Positions 7,388-17,357 of a stretch of 64,000 nucleotides of DNA are shown one piece after another (the first letter of the stretch is position 1; each line of letters starts with the position of its first letter). The notes beneath the pieces are model-generated. The model was not told where the DNA came from. It was given only the letters and a program-made list of their open reading frames with translations, and searched no databases. The DNA is from Pedobacter sp. KBS0701 (GTDB lineage Bacteria > Bacteroidota > Bacteroidia > Sphingobacteriales > Sphingobacteriaceae). Location of the stretch: positions 2,542,001 through 2,606,000 of the forward strand of contig NZ_CP042171.1 in the NCBI RefSeq assembly GCF_005938645.2, read 5' to 3'. The translations under genes were made by a program, and so were the position numbers.

Positions 7388-10300
7388 ATGCAAAATTATT
7401 ACCCGGGTTGCAAACACCCGACATGGTCACTTTTTATCCTAAAAATGAAGCTAACAATAGCCCTTGTTTTTCTTTCAAACGCACTGCTTTTCGCAGGCCC
7501 AACTGCGGGGCAGTCTATGAACGACATCAAAATAGATCTTTCGGTAAAAAACCTGCCCTTAAGAAAGGTACTGGATCTGATTGAAAAGAGAACAACCTTT
7601 GTAATCGGTTATGAGAACAACCGCTTTACCGAGACAAAAACCTTTAATATCCAGGCCAGGCAGAAATCCGTAGCAGACATACTCCATAAGCTGATGGAAA
7701 ATTCACCTGTAGAAATCCTGCAGATCAGCAATAAATACATCCTGATCAATACCAAAAAGATCCTGCCTCCGATACTTGTGACGGGCGCAGTTACCGATAA
7801 GCGTACCGGAGAAAGTTTACCCGGCGTGAGTATCAGGGTGAAAGGCGGCACCGCAATAACCCAGACTGACAGCAAGGGCAATTACAAGTTGACTGTTCCA
7901 ACGGATCAGCAGGATGTAATCATCGAAGCCAGGTCGATAGGTTTTAAAAGCAGGGAGTTTGTGGTTGCAAAAAATTCTACAAGCGTAGCCATCAACATCC
8001 AGTTGGAAGAAGACCTTTTGGGCCTGGATGAAATTGTTGTTACCGGACAGGGAATAGATGTGAGCAAAAGAAGGCTCTCATCAAATGTGGTGAGCATTTC
8101 TGAAAAAGACATCCGGGATATTCCTGCCTCAAGAATTGACCAGTTGTTGCAGTCAAAACTTCCCAACGCTCAAATCAGGTTAACAGGCGGGCAGGCAGGT
8201 GCTACTTCCATCATCCGTTCGAGAGGTGTCAATTCAGCTTTCATCAGCTCTACCCCTATTATTTATGTAGATGGGGTAAGGATGGACAACCTGAATACAA
8301 GGGCAGCTCTGGGCGGTGGAAGTGCTACAGGTGCCGCCATCAGTTCGATTTCTGATATCCCAATGGACAATATAGAAAAGATCGAGTTTGTTAACGGCGG
8401 TGCCGCAACTACCCTGTATGGTTCTGATGCAGCCAACGGCGTGATCCAGATCATCACCAAAAAAGGTGGAGCCGATAAAACCGACATCACTTTGGAAACC
8501 CAGTTGGGCATTGAAACACCGACAACAGATTACCTCCACTTTAAACGCACAAGGGACCTGCTGATGCAGGATGGTTTTTATCAGAAACACAATCTCTCCC
8601 TGAACGGTGGCGATGGCAAATTCGGCTACAGTTTCTCGGGCGGCTACCAGAACAGTACGGGTACGCAGATCCACGATCAGAACAGCAACAGGAGGATTGA
8701 CCTTAGGACAGGCCTCAGGGCTTCTTTAGGTACAAAAGTAACTTACGAAAGTTCATTCAGTTACATCAGCAACAAATACAAAAGAAGCCGTAATGGAAAC
8801 CAGGGCGGTTATACAGGCCTATGGTTTGCTGAGAGCGGAGCATCATCCATCACAGGGCCAAGGTTTAAGAGTGACCTCGATGCGATGACCGACGATGAGT
8901 TTGCGGCTATCAAAGCCTATGTAGATAAAGCAGAAGCCCTCCAGAACAACGGTATCAATGTAAACAGGTTCCAGACTTCACAGGTATTTAAATATCAGCC
9001 ATTAAAGAACCTGACCTTCAAAGCTACCGGAGGAGTAGATTACCGTGCCCAGCGACAAAACATCATCACCACCAACGAGTACCTTTCGCATACCACTAAT
9101 ACCGCCATTACCAATCAGGGTAGCATCGACAATTTTGACAGGAACTATCTTGGCCTCACCTTCGAATTTAATGGACAGTATGAAGCCAAGGTTGGCGATT
9201 TCTCTTTCATTACTACTGCTGGCGGACAGCTCTTCCGTAACGAAGACCACCAGATCCAGTACACCGGAACCAATATCAGGGACGGTGCCCAGACCATCAG
9301 CATTGCAGCAACCCGTACAGGTGATGAGTATTATTCTGCTGTAACGAGTTACGGAATCTATCTGCAGGAGAATGCAGGTTATAAGAACAAAATCTTTCTT
9401 GATTTAGGCTTGCGTGGCGACGGGAACTCGGCTTTTGGAAAGAACATTGGTATCCAGTATTATCCCAAAGTTGGACTTTCTTACATTCCGAGTGCAGAAA
9501 AGTATTTCCAGTCTGTTTCAAAAGTGTTATCATCCGCTAAAATCCGCGGTAACTATGGTATTGCAGGTAACTTTCCTACCCCTTTTGCCAATGAAAGAAC
9601 AATCTCTTTTATCGGTTTTAACGGCGAACAGGCAGCCTCGTTCGGCCAGGCGGGCAACAGCGATTTAAAACCAGAAAAAACCACAACCATTGAAAGTGGC
9701 ATTGACCTTGGTTTTTTAAATGACAGGATTATCATTTCGGCCGGATTTTACCATTCCATCACAAAAGATGCCTTATTCGTAGTTCCGCCAGCACCTTCAA
9801 CCGGACAGACCAGTCAATTACAGAACACAGGAAGAATCTTAAACCGTGGACTGGAATTCAATACTGTTTTAACCCCGATCAAAACGACCAACACCAGTCT
9901 GAGGTTCAATCTGTCTGTAAATACCTTGTACAACAAAGTAATCAGTTCTGGTGGTGCAGCACCATTCAACATTAACGGTTTTAGTGCAAGAACGGTACAA
10001 ACAGTAGTACAGGAAGGTTATCCGATCGGATTTATCAGAGGAAACTATGGAGTGTTTGATGACCAGGGTTTGCTTGTGAGCACCACTGCACAACAAAACC
10101 TGGGCACAACAGTACCAGATCTGTTCGGTAGCATGGGTATTAATTTCCAGTACAAATCATTTAATTTCTTTGCCAATGCAGATTACCAGAAAGGCGCTTA
10201 TGCCGTTTCTTTCGATAGGCAGTTCAGGTTTAATTATGGCACCTCAACTGAAGGAATCCCTCAGGCAGAAATCGATAAGAGTGGCAGAACAAGATGGCTT

Positions 10301-10582
10301 GATATCACCAATAGGTTTGTAGAAAAAACTGATTATATCAAAATCAGGACCATTGGCATAGGCTATAACTTTAAACCTGCCGCATGGAAAAAAGCCGTTA
10401 AAAGCATCAATTTAGGTTTTTCGGTAGTTAACCCGCTAAATTTCGCTACTTCGAGCTTTGATCCGGAAACAACCATCAGTGGAAGTGCCCAGGGACAGAA
10501 TGGTGCCACAACGGGAGGTATATCGTATTCTACCTATTCGGCACCAAGACAGTTTGTAGGTTCACTAAGAGTAAATTTTTAA
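7388..10582 (+). CDS. SusC/RagA-type TonB-linked outer membrane receptor with STN domain
   Basis: A 1064-residue outer-membrane transporter of the SusC/RagA class. After a signal region (MKLTIALVFLSNALLFAGPTAGQS, following an 18-residue extension) come an STN signalling domain (about 47-125), a carboxypeptidase-like regulatory domain (about 130-215), the TonB-box-like DEIVVTG, a plug domain (about 225-355) and a 22-strand-type barrel ending in the aromatic SLRVNF. The STN domain is what couples such receptors to a FecR/ECF sigma pair, both of which lie upstream. The SusD-like partner follows 10 bp downstream. The substrate cannot be read from sequence; the operon's phosphodiesterase hints at a phosphorylated or nucleotide-containing compound. 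Confidence 0.92.
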   Translation: MQNYYPGCKHPTWSLFILKMKLTIALVFLSNALLFAGPTAGQSMNDIKIDLSVKNLPLRKVLDLIEKRTTFVIGYENNRFTETKTFNIQARQKSVADILHKLMENSPVEILQISNKYILINTKKILPPILVTGAVTDKRTGESLPGVSIRVKGGTAITQTDSKGNYKLTVPTDQQDVIIEARSIGFKSREFVVAKNSTSVAINIQLEEDLLGLDEIVVTGQGIDVSKRRLSSNVVSISEKDIRDIPASRIDQLLQSKLPNAQIRLTGGQAGATSIIRSRGVNSAFISSTPIIYVDGVRMDNLNTRAALGGGSATGAAISSISDIPMDNIEKIEFVNGGAATTLYGSDAANGVIQIITKKGGADKTDITLETQLGIETPTTDYLHFKRTRDLLMQDGFYQKHNLSLNGGDGKFGYSFSGGYQNSTGTQIHDQNSNRRIDLRTGLRASLGTKVTYESSFSYISNKYKRSRNGNQGGYTGLWFAESGASSITGPRFKSDLDAMTDDEFAAIKAYVDKAEALQNNGINVNRFQTSQVFKYQPLKNLTFKATGGVDYRAQRQNIITTNEYLSHTTNTAITNQGSIDNFDRNYLGLTFEFNGQYEAKVGDFSFITTAGGQLFRNEDHQIQYTGTNIRDGAQTISIAATRTGDEYYSAVTSYGIYLQENAGYKNKIFLDLGLRGDGNSAFGKNIGIQYYPKVGLSYIPSAEKYFQSVSKVLSSAKIRGNYGIAGNFPTPFANERTISFIGFNGEQAASFGQAGNSDLKPEKTTTIESGIDLGFLNDRIIISAGFYHSITKDALFVVPPAPSTGQTSQLQNTGRILNRGLEFNTVLTPIKTTNTSLRFNLSVNTLYNKVISSGGAAPFNINGFSARTVQTVVQEGYPIGFIRGNYGVFDDQGLLVSTTAQQNLGTTVPDLFGSMGINFQYKSFNFFANADYQKGAYAVSFDRQFRFNYGTSTEGIPQAEIDKSGRTRWLDITNRFVEKTDYIKIRTIGIGYNFKPAAWKKAVKSINLGFSVVNPLNFATSSFDPETTISGSAQGQNGATTGGISYSTYSAPRQFVGSLRVNF

Positions 10583-10592
10583 CGATAAACAC

Positions 10593-12017
10593 ATGAAAAC
10601 ATATATAAAAAACTTTCTTACAGCAACAATAGCATGTATCCTGCTTGCAGGCTGCGCAAAAGACAACCCCAACATTACTGATGAGGTTTATTTGACCACA
10701 ACCAACGTAGCAACCACCTGGTTGTCGGGATTAAAGCGTCAGATGGCGCTGACCATGAACCAGGTCATCGTGAATACAGAGCTGGTATCAGACAATTATT
10801 TCAACAACAGAACCCTGAGCAACAAAGTGTTTGATATTCCGCAGATCGACAATTTTGACCTGGATGTGAACAATATCCAGTCTGCAATTCAACGCTTGCG
10901 GGAAATGTCAGAATACGGCCTGACTACAGTAGCTGATGCCGATAAATCAACCACTCCGGTACAAAAAGCAGAAATGTATTTTATAAATGCTTATGCGCAT
11001 GTGCTAAGTGGAGAATTGTTTACAGGTCTCCCAGGTACCGCTAAAGGGGCTGTGCTTTCCCCAGCCCAACATTATGCAATGGCGATTTCCTCCTTGGATC
11101 AGGCGATTTCCTTACAAACCAACGCTACTGAAAAAGCAGCATATACACTTTTGAAGGCGAGGGTTTATTACGATCTTGGCGATGCGGCACAGGCAAGAAC
11201 ATTTGCAACGGCAGTAATGGCAACCCCATTATTACTGAAACAACAGGTTTTTGATGGGCAGAATTCAGCTTCAAATGATTTTCAAACCTATCTTTTCTCT
11301 TCAACAACCAATGAGTTTGCGCCACTTCCCCGTCTGGACTTTCTGGATCCGAAATATTATAATACCGGAACGATTGCGCTCGACCAGAAACCGGTAAGTT
11401 ACCTCAAAGGTGAAGAAGCTTATCTGATTTTGGCCGAAATCCAGGTTTCCAGTAATGATCTTACCGGTGCAAAAACAACTTTAAAAAATCTGTTGACAGA
11501 TGTAATTGCCAAGAGACCAGTTGCTACTTTTAGTGATGTAAAAGAAACGCGGAACGGCGGTAACCGAAACGACTACCCCTTGACCGCGGTGAAGGTAAAG
11601 TTTGATGATACTGATGTGGAACGTGCTGGTTATGTATTAGACAGAAAAACAGCCAACATTAATATTTCAACAATTTCAGGCACAAAAGTAACCGCAGCAG
11701 ATATCGATGCTGCAAGCACCCAAGATGCGCTGTTGTACCTTGTTTATAGAATGAGACAGGAAATTTTCATTTCCGAAGGAAGAAGGATGACCGATCTGGG
11801 CATTAAATTTCCAGTCTCCCAAACTGAACAATTAAACAACCCAAATGTAAAACCTAGTGACCTTATTGCGCAGATTCCTTCGTTTATCCCTAAAAACAGG
11901 GGAATGGATGATTTTACCAATAATACTGCAAGTGGCGTAGTTACCATGAAATATGACATGAACAAAGTGCTGGTTGACAATAAAACAGCAAAAGAAATTT
12001 TCCCATTTATTAATTGA
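10593..12017 (+). CDS. SusD/RagB-like substrate-binding lipoprotein
   Basis: A 474-residue lipoprotein, lipobox LAGC with the acidic/basic tail KDNPN after the cysteine. It has the TPR-like helical layout of SusD proteins (KAEMYFINAYAHVLSGELF near residue 130, LKARVYYDLGDAAQA near 190, LKGEEAYLILAEI near 270 and YRMRQEIFISEGRRMTDLG near 385). The last motif, in which an E-GRR segment sits near the C-terminus, is characteristic of SusD. It would form the surface lid of the SusC-like transporter encoded 10 bp upstream. It is more divergent than typical SusD and could equally be labelled a TPR lipoprotein. Confidence 0.8.
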   Translation: MKTYIKNFLTATIACILLAGCAKDNPNITDEVYLTTTNVATTWLSGLKRQMALTMNQVIVNTELVSDNYFNNRTLSNKVFDIPQIDNFDLDVNNIQSAIQRLREMSEYGLTTVADADKSTTPVQKAEMYFINAYAHVLSGELFTGLPGTAKGAVLSPAQHYAMAISSLDQAISLQTNATEKAAYTLLKARVYYDLGDAAQARTFATAVMATPLLLKQQVFDGQNSASNDFQTYLFSSTTNEFAPLPRLDFLDPKYYNTGTIALDQKPVSYLKGEEAYLILAEIQVSSNDLTGAKTTLKNLLTDVIAKRPVATFSDVKETRNGGNRNDYPLTAVKVKFDDTDVERAGYVLDRKTANINISTISGTKVTAADIDAASTQDALLYLVYRMRQEIFISEGRRMTDLGIKFPVSQTEQLNNPNVKPSDLIAQIPSFIPKNRGMDDFTNNTASGVVTMKYDMNKVLVDNKTAKEIFPFIN

Positions 12018-12025
12018 TTAAAGAA

Positions 12026-13369
12026 ATGAAACCGAACATTTTTAAAAATACAATAGTCCTGATCTTCCTTATCGCCATTTCTATCAGCACACAGGCGCAA
12101 ACAGCTAAATACGTGGTTTTGGTGAGCATTGATGGTTTCCGCCCTGATTTTTACCTGGACAAAAGCTGGCCAACGCCAAATCTGCAGCAGCTCACGGCAA
12201 ACGGATCTTATGCAAAAGGTGTGCGCTGCATTTTCCCAAGCGTAACTTACCCTTCACATACCACCCTGATCACCGGCACTTTCCCTGCCAAACATGGCAT
12301 TACTTATAACACCATGCCAAATGAGGACAACAAATACGAATGGACTACTGATGCCAAAAAAATTAAAGCAGAAACGCTTTGGCAGGCTGCCAGAAAAAAA
12401 GGGTTAAAATCTGCATCTGTTTCCTGGCCGATATCAGTTGGCGCAGAGATAGACTATAATTTACCTGAAATTTGGTCAGAAACCAATATGGCCGATCGTA
12501 AGAGCGCAATCTCCATACTGGCAACCCCTAAAGGCTTGCTGGAGGAAATGGAAAAATATGCCATTGGAGATGTCGATATGGAGGATTTAAACCTGAGTTC
12601 TTTGGCTATGGATGAGAATAACAGCCGTATGGCGGCTTATATCCTTCGAAAATACAAGCCGAGCCTGTTAAGCATACATATTGCGGGAGTTGATGGTGCA
12701 GAGCATAAAGAAGGGAGATCTGGTGACGGCGTAAGCAGGGCTGTCGCATCGGCAGACCATGCAGTAATGAACTTAATGGATGCTATTAAAAAAGCGGGAA
12801 TTCAAGATAGCACGACCATCATCATCACTGGGGATCATGGTTTTGTTAACATAGAAAAAACACTTTCCCCTAATGTCTGGTTAACCGAAATGGGCATTGA
12901 CAGTAAAGTGGGGAAAGAAGAACCTGTGGCTAAGTTCCAGTCCGCCGGCGGCTCTGCTTTTTTTCATCTTAAAAACAGTAAAGACTTAACTCTGTTTAAA
13001 AAAGTCCGTCAGAAATTAACTGATTTACCTGCAGAATACAAGCAGATGTTTCGGATTGTGGAACGTGATGAGCTTACTAAAATCGGAGCAGATCCACACG
13101 CTAGTTTTGCATTGGCTGCATCCAATGGTGTTTATATCCAGGACGCCGCTACAGGCCCCCTTTCAGTTTCGAAAAAAGGCGGTGCACACGGTTATTTCCC
13201 AGATAGCCCGGAAATACGCACCGGTTTTATCATCGCCGGAGCAGGAATAAAAAAAGGAGTTGTCATAGAATCTATTAACCTGGAAGACGTGGCACCGACT
13301 GTTGCCAGAGTACTTGGTTTTTCCTTAACGAATCCTGATGGGAAAGCATTAACACAATTTCTAAAATAG
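12026..13369 (+). CDS. Secreted nucleotide pyrophosphatase/phosphodiesterase (alkaline phosphatase superfamily)
   Basis: A 447-residue exported enzyme of the NPP branch of the alkaline phosphatase superfamily. A signal peptide ends near STQAQT. The metal and catalytic residues are all visible: Asp in VSIDGFRPDF (about 36), the nucleophile Thr in SVTYPSHTT (about 74), GVDGAEHKEG (Asp and His), ITGDHGF (Asp-His pair) and the late His in GGAHGYFP. Such enzymes cleave phosphodiester or pyrophosphate bonds in nucleotides or nucleotide sugars. An upstream TTG at 12014 overlaps the SusD-like stop; the ATG at 12026 is preferred. It is the last gene of the sigma/FecR/SusC/SusD operon, followed by a terminator. 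Confidence 0.88.
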   Translation: MKPNIFKNTIVLIFLIAISISTQAQTAKYVVLVSIDGFRPDFYLDKSWPTPNLQQLTANGSYAKGVRCIFPSVTYPSHTTLITGTFPAKHGITYNTMPNEDNKYEWTTDAKKIKAETLWQAARKKGLKSASVSWPISVGAEIDYNLPEIWSETNMADRKSAISILATPKGLLEEMEKYAIGDVDMEDLNLSSLAMDENNSRMAAYILRKYKPSLLSIHIAGVDGAEHKEGRSGDGVSRAVASADHAVMNLMDAIKKAGIQDSTTIIITGDHGFVNIEKTLSPNVWLTEMGIDSKVGKEEPVAKFQSAGGSAFFHLKNSKDLTLFKKVRQKLTDLPAEYKQMFRIVERDELTKIGADPHASFALAASNGVYIQDAATGPLSVSKKGGAHGYFPDSPEIRTGFIIAGAGIKKGVVIESINLEDVAPTVARVLGFSLTNPDGKALTQFLK

Positions 13370-13390
13370 TATTGTCTTGAAATCTGTCAA

Positions 13391-13417
13391 AAGCCCCATC
13401 ATGATTGGGGCTTTTTT
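13391..13417 (+). terminator. Rho-independent terminator after the phosphodiesterase gene
   Basis: AAGCCCC (13391-13397) pairs with GGGGCTT (13407-13413), followed by a run of T. It ends the plus-strand operon 20 bp after the last stop codon. Confidence 0.85.
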
Positions 13418-13943
13418 GATTGCCAAAAGAAAGGATTTTCGCCCGCTTTAGTATACTGACCCAAACCACATATATAAGCTTTACGGGGAATAATTCCCCT
13501 AGTAATTTACATTTTTTTTCCTTTTAATCCCCGAAAAATTGTTAACATTACCATTTATGAAATAGCAGAGCGTTTTCATTTCCGGACAGTAAACGTACGC
13601 TATCGGACAATGCAAGTAATTTAGCGAAAGTGACCATTTAAATCACTATACTTCCATTTTGAGATTTGTTATTAATGGATCTAGTGGTTGTTGATCCTAG
13701 ACAAATACTGCAGTAGTTCATCTAGACCGTGATGAACATGCAGTTAAATTGGAAAAGGAGAAATCTAAAAATAAAAAGGACTTTTTCAGGTAAACCAGGA
13801 ACTATTAAATGCCCCAATATGAGAATAGCAATAAAACCATGATCCACTGATATGAAATTTCTGCTGTCTAGCTGGAAATATTACGGCTTCGGACAGCTCA
13901 TATTTATCTGAGTTCACTGTTCCCGTTATTAAAGTGTTCTAAA
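13418..13943. other. Intergenic between convergent operons
   Basis: About 525 bp of AT-rich sequence between the ends of two convergent operons. I see no gene, repeat or RNA in it. Confidence 0.5.
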
Positions 13944-13971
13944 TAAGGCAGGCCTCTTTTGGTGCCTGCCT
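13944..13971 (-). terminator. Terminator of the fasciclin/TonB-receptor operon
   Basis: AAGGCAGGC (13944-13952) pairs perfectly with GCCTGCCTT (13963-13971); on the minus strand the hairpin is followed by an AT-rich tail. It lies just downstream of the Oar-like receptor stop and ends the long leftward operon. Confidence 0.75.
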
Positions 13972-14002
13972 TTAGATCTAACCAATTTGCTTTAAACTTA
14001 GT

Positions 14003-17000
14003 TTAAAAAGTGTATCTCGCCCCAACCTGCATCTGCCATCTCGAAGCCAATGGATCAACCGAATAAGGTTTACCCGGAGCGACAAACTGATAGAGCGGAT
14101 AACCTTGGGATGACTTTGCCGGTATATAAAGTACTAAACCAACGCTTGAAGTAGAATTATAGGTATTTGGTGAGAAATACACTTTTCCCCAATTCTTGTT
14201 CATCAGGTTGGTAAAGTTCATCACATCAATACTGATTGTTAGGGTTTGTTGAGCTGAGGTGGCTTTATCAGTATTAAAATTGATGTCTTGTGAGAAGTGA
14301 AAATCGGCATTATTGTTCCATGGTGTTCTCGCTGCATTACGTTCGGTGAACCCACCCCTGCGCGAACTCAGGTAGTCATTATCATCAATAAAACGATCAA
14401 AGGCATCGGCCTGCTGCTGTACCGTTTGTGTTGATGTTGCAGCAAAGAAGTTCGCTGTTTCTCCTTTTGCCGGGATATAGGCCAGGCCGATCTGTTGCGG
14501 CGTATTTTGTGGTGTATAATTCACAAAGCCATAAGTGAAGGGACTGCCCGACTGTGCGGTAACAAATAATGAAAAATTGCTCGCCCACCTCTTGTTCCAG
14601 GCTTTGCGGTAGCTGGCACTAAGCACAATGCGATTGCGGATATCAAAATTGGAATTCGCCAGCTGCGGATCATTGGGATTTAATGCCTGGTTTAATTGCC
14701 AGTTGGATTCAAAAGAGTTACGGATACCGTTTGACAGGTCTTTAGATTGTCCATAAGTATAGGCAGCAGAAAACCCAAAGCCGTTATCGAAGTTTTTAGA
14801 AACTTGTCCGGTAATGCTGTATCGGTAACCCTCCGGGGTGTTGCTCATTTCGTAAGCATTCGCGAACTGCGGGTTGCGCGAATTTTGGCCCGGAAAAACA
14901 GGCTGTCTGCGTTTGGTGGCTGCAGTATCATAAGCAAAGTAAGTTGGGTTATCTGTAAGGTTTACCTGCTTGAAAATTACGTCTTTTATGGTTTTGGTAT
15001 AAATTCCTTCAACGGTGTATTTAAGGCCATTTTGGTCCTTATAATCCAATGCCAGACTTCCGCGGATTACTTTGGGCATCGTAAAATCGTTAGCGATCAC
15101 ATCTACCTGTGTTTTACCGGCATTCACATCGTTGGTGATCTGCCCGTTCTGCCCGGCAAAACCGCCGATACCTGTACCCGCCTGGTGCTTAAGCGGGTCG
15201 CCGTTAAAAACATAAGGTGGATTGCCATTGCTTCGCTGATCGTAAGCGCCAAAGGTATCGCCATTATTGTAGAAGGCATAGCCCAGCCAGGCGAACGGGA
15301 TCCGCGAAGTGAACATGCCCAAACCGCCGCGCAACACCAAAGTTTGATCACCGCGGGCATCAAAACGAAAGCCCAACCTGGGAGATACCTGCACTTTACC
15401 CAAATACTTCCCGCTGATCTGGTTCAGGGGGCTATAGGTGTAGGTTGTGCCAAAATAGGGATCGGTAAAAGCATTATGTGTCTTCTCGCTTAACATTTGT
15501 TTGGTAGGAATATCCTGGTAATCAAACCTGATGCCAGGGGTAATCCTGAACCTGTCTGTAATTTGTATTTCATCCTGAATATAGGCGCTGTAAAAATTAA
15601 CGTTAAACTTTGCCCCGGGGTTATCCAATAAATAGTCGCGGCTGTTGTTGGTGTAACTGTAACTCCCCTGTACTCTTTGCGGGTTGTTAGTCAGGAAGTC
15701 GTCGATACTTTGATATGTGACCCTGCCGTTCCAGGCGTTCACAAAGCCGTAGTTGATCCGATATAACTCGTTGTGTGTACCAACAGTTAAGGTATGCCTG
15801 CCTAAATTCCACACTAAATTATCGGTAATCTCCATAGTACTTTGTTTCATATTGAAGATGGATGCCTCCCTGTCTGTGCCGAAAAAGATAGTGCTTCCCG
15901 GCGTACGGCCAACGATCTGCACCTGCGGAAAAGATGGATCGCTGGTTGGGGTACGGTAATCGTGTATATTGCTGTAACCAATTACCGCACTGTTTGAGAA
16001 ATTGTTGTTAAACCTGGTTTTCAGTTCCGCAACGGTAGAGTTTTGGTTGTTGTTCTGTTTGTAAGCGATACTGCCAAAACGGAAATTCAGCTGATCGCGC
16101 TCCATATTAACGGCATCAGAACGGATATAATTATTGCGGACGGAAAGCTGGTTCTTGTCATTAATGTTCCAATCCAGGCGGTTAAAGAATTTTATTGAGT
16201 TGGAGCTGGCGTTGTATTGGCCTGCCACACCCGGGTCGAAACCGTAATTTTTGATTGAATAATCGATGATCTTTTGTGTATCGGATGCGCTCAAAATACC
16301 AGATGCAGCCGGGCTGCCCGCTACCTGTAACACCGGGTCGCGGCGGCGGGTAATTTCCTCATTCGTAAAAAAGAAAAGTTTGTTCTTGATGAGCGGAAAA
16401 CCGAGTCTGAAACCGCTTTGGTAGTCATAAAAGGCCGAAGGGAGTTTCTTGTCCAATTCGGTGCCGGTGTGGTCAGGCCCTACTAGTGCAGCATTACGTC
16501 CGAAACCGTAAACCGAGCCATTTACGGTGTTGGTACCCGAGCGCGTTACCGCGTTTATACTGCCACCGGTAAAGTTACCGATCTTTATATCATAAGGGGC
16601 GATGTAAACCTGGATGTCTTCGATGGCATCCAACGATACCGGGTTGGTGCGGGTGGATGAGCCGGGCATGCCCGAAGCCCCCGTTTGTCCGCCGGCCGAG
16701 GGGCTAAAACCGATGGCATCATTGTTAACGGCACCATCGATGGTTACGTTGTTATACCGGAAGTTGGTACCGGCGAAGGAATTGTCCTTTGAGACCTGTG
16801 GCACCAGTTTGGTAATATCGGTAATGCTGCGGCTGATGGTTGGCTGGTTGCGGATCTGATCACGTGAGATATTTTGCCCCGTGCCATAGTTGTTGGCTTT
16901 CGGAACGGATTTCTGCGCTTTAACAACGACCTCATTCAATGTTTTAGTGTTATCGCCCATTACAAAGTTAAGTGTCAGTGCTTCGCCCAAACTGATCTTT

Positions 17001-17302
17001 TCGATGGTTCGGTTCTCGGCATTCATCCCTAAAAACTTTACCTCGATGGTGTACGGACCACCAACACGCAGACCGGGAAGGTTATAACGCCCATCGGTTC
17101 CGGTAGAGGTGGCATAACGGGTACCCGAGGCCGTATGTACAGCGGTAACGGAAGCACCAGGTAAAGATTGATTGGTAGCATCCAGCACCTGGCCCCGTAA
17201 ACCACCGCTGGTTTCCTGTGCACAGGCATTTATGGTTTGCAGACAAGCCAGTATGCTGAAAATAAGCGCAAATAGGCCGCTATAAGTATATTTATATTTC
17301 AT
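14003..17302 (-). CDS. Oar-like TonB-dependent receptor
   Basis: A 1099-residue outer-membrane receptor of the Oar-like type. A signal peptide (through NACAQ, about residue 28) is followed by a carboxypeptidase-like regulatory domain (about 33-115, GGLRGQVLDATNQSLPGA), a TonB-box-like LNEVVVKAQ, a plug with TIDGAVNNDAIGFS, AIEDIQVYIAPYDIKIGNF and GGSINAVTRSGTN, and a large barrel ending in MQVGARYTF. It has no STN domain, so it is not itself a FecR-type signaller. It is the last gene of the leftward operon, 55 bp after a FAS1 lipoprotein gene. Oar-like receptors handle peptides or proteins in some species; the substrate here is unknown. Confidence 0.88.
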   Translation of the reverse strand: MKYKYTYSGLFALIFSILACLQTINACAQETSGGLRGQVLDATNQSLPGASVTAVHTASGTRYATSTGTDGRYNLPGLRVGGPYTIEVKFLGMNAENRTIEKISLGEALTLNFVMGDNTKTLNEVVVKAQKSVPKANNYGTGQNISRDQIRNQPTISRSITDITKLVPQVSKDNSFAGTNFRYNNVTIDGAVNNDAIGFSPSAGGQTGASGMPGSSTRTNPVSLDAIEDIQVYIAPYDIKIGNFTGGSINAVTRSGTNTVNGSVYGFGRNAALVGPDHTGTELDKKLPSAFYDYQSGFRLGFPLIKNKLFFFTNEEITRRRDPVLQVAGSPAASGILSASDTQKIIDYSIKNYGFDPGVAGQYNASSNSIKFFNRLDWNINDKNQLSVRNNYIRSDAVNMERDQLNFRFGSIAYKQNNNQNSTVAELKTRFNNNFSNSAVIGYSNIHDYRTPTSDPSFPQVQIVGRTPGSTIFFGTDREASIFNMKQSTMEITDNLVWNLGRHTLTVGTHNELYRINYGFVNAWNGRVTYQSIDDFLTNNPQRVQGSYSYTNNSRDYLLDNPGAKFNVNFYSAYIQDEIQITDRFRITPGIRFDYQDIPTKQMLSEKTHNAFTDPYFGTTYTYSPLNQISGKYLGKVQVSPRLGFRFDARGDQTLVLRGGLGMFTSRIPFAWLGYAFYNNGDTFGAYDQRSNGNPPYVFNGDPLKHQAGTGIGGFAGQNGQITNDVNAGKTQVDVIANDFTMPKVIRGSLALDYKDQNGLKYTVEGIYTKTIKDVIFKQVNLTDNPTYFAYDTAATKRRQPVFPGQNSRNPQFANAYEMSNTPEGYRYSITGQVSKNFDNGFGFSAAYTYGQSKDLSNGIRNSFESNWQLNQALNPNDPQLANSNFDIRNRIVLSASYRKAWNKRWASNFSLFVTAQSGSPFTYGFVNYTPQNTPQQIGLAYIPAKGETANFFAATSTQTVQQQADAFDRFIDDNDYLSSRRGGFTERNAARTPWNNNADFHFSQDINFNTDKATSAQQTLTISIDVMNFTNLMNKNWGKVYFSPNTYNSTSSVGLVLYIPAKSSQGYPLYQFVAPGKPYSVDPLASRWQMQVGARYTF

Positions 17303-17357
17303 TTAAATATTTTTTACAGTATGTTTAAAGTACGTCGTGAATCAAGAGTTAAATAAC

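Noticed and set aside
8234..8674. 146-aa minus-strand frame
   Set aside because: Antisense to the plug domain of the SusC-like receptor.
14747..15493. 248-aa plus-strand frame
   Set aside because: It lies entirely opposite the barrel of the Oar-like TonB receptor, which has clear domain structure; the shadow has no recognisable motifs.
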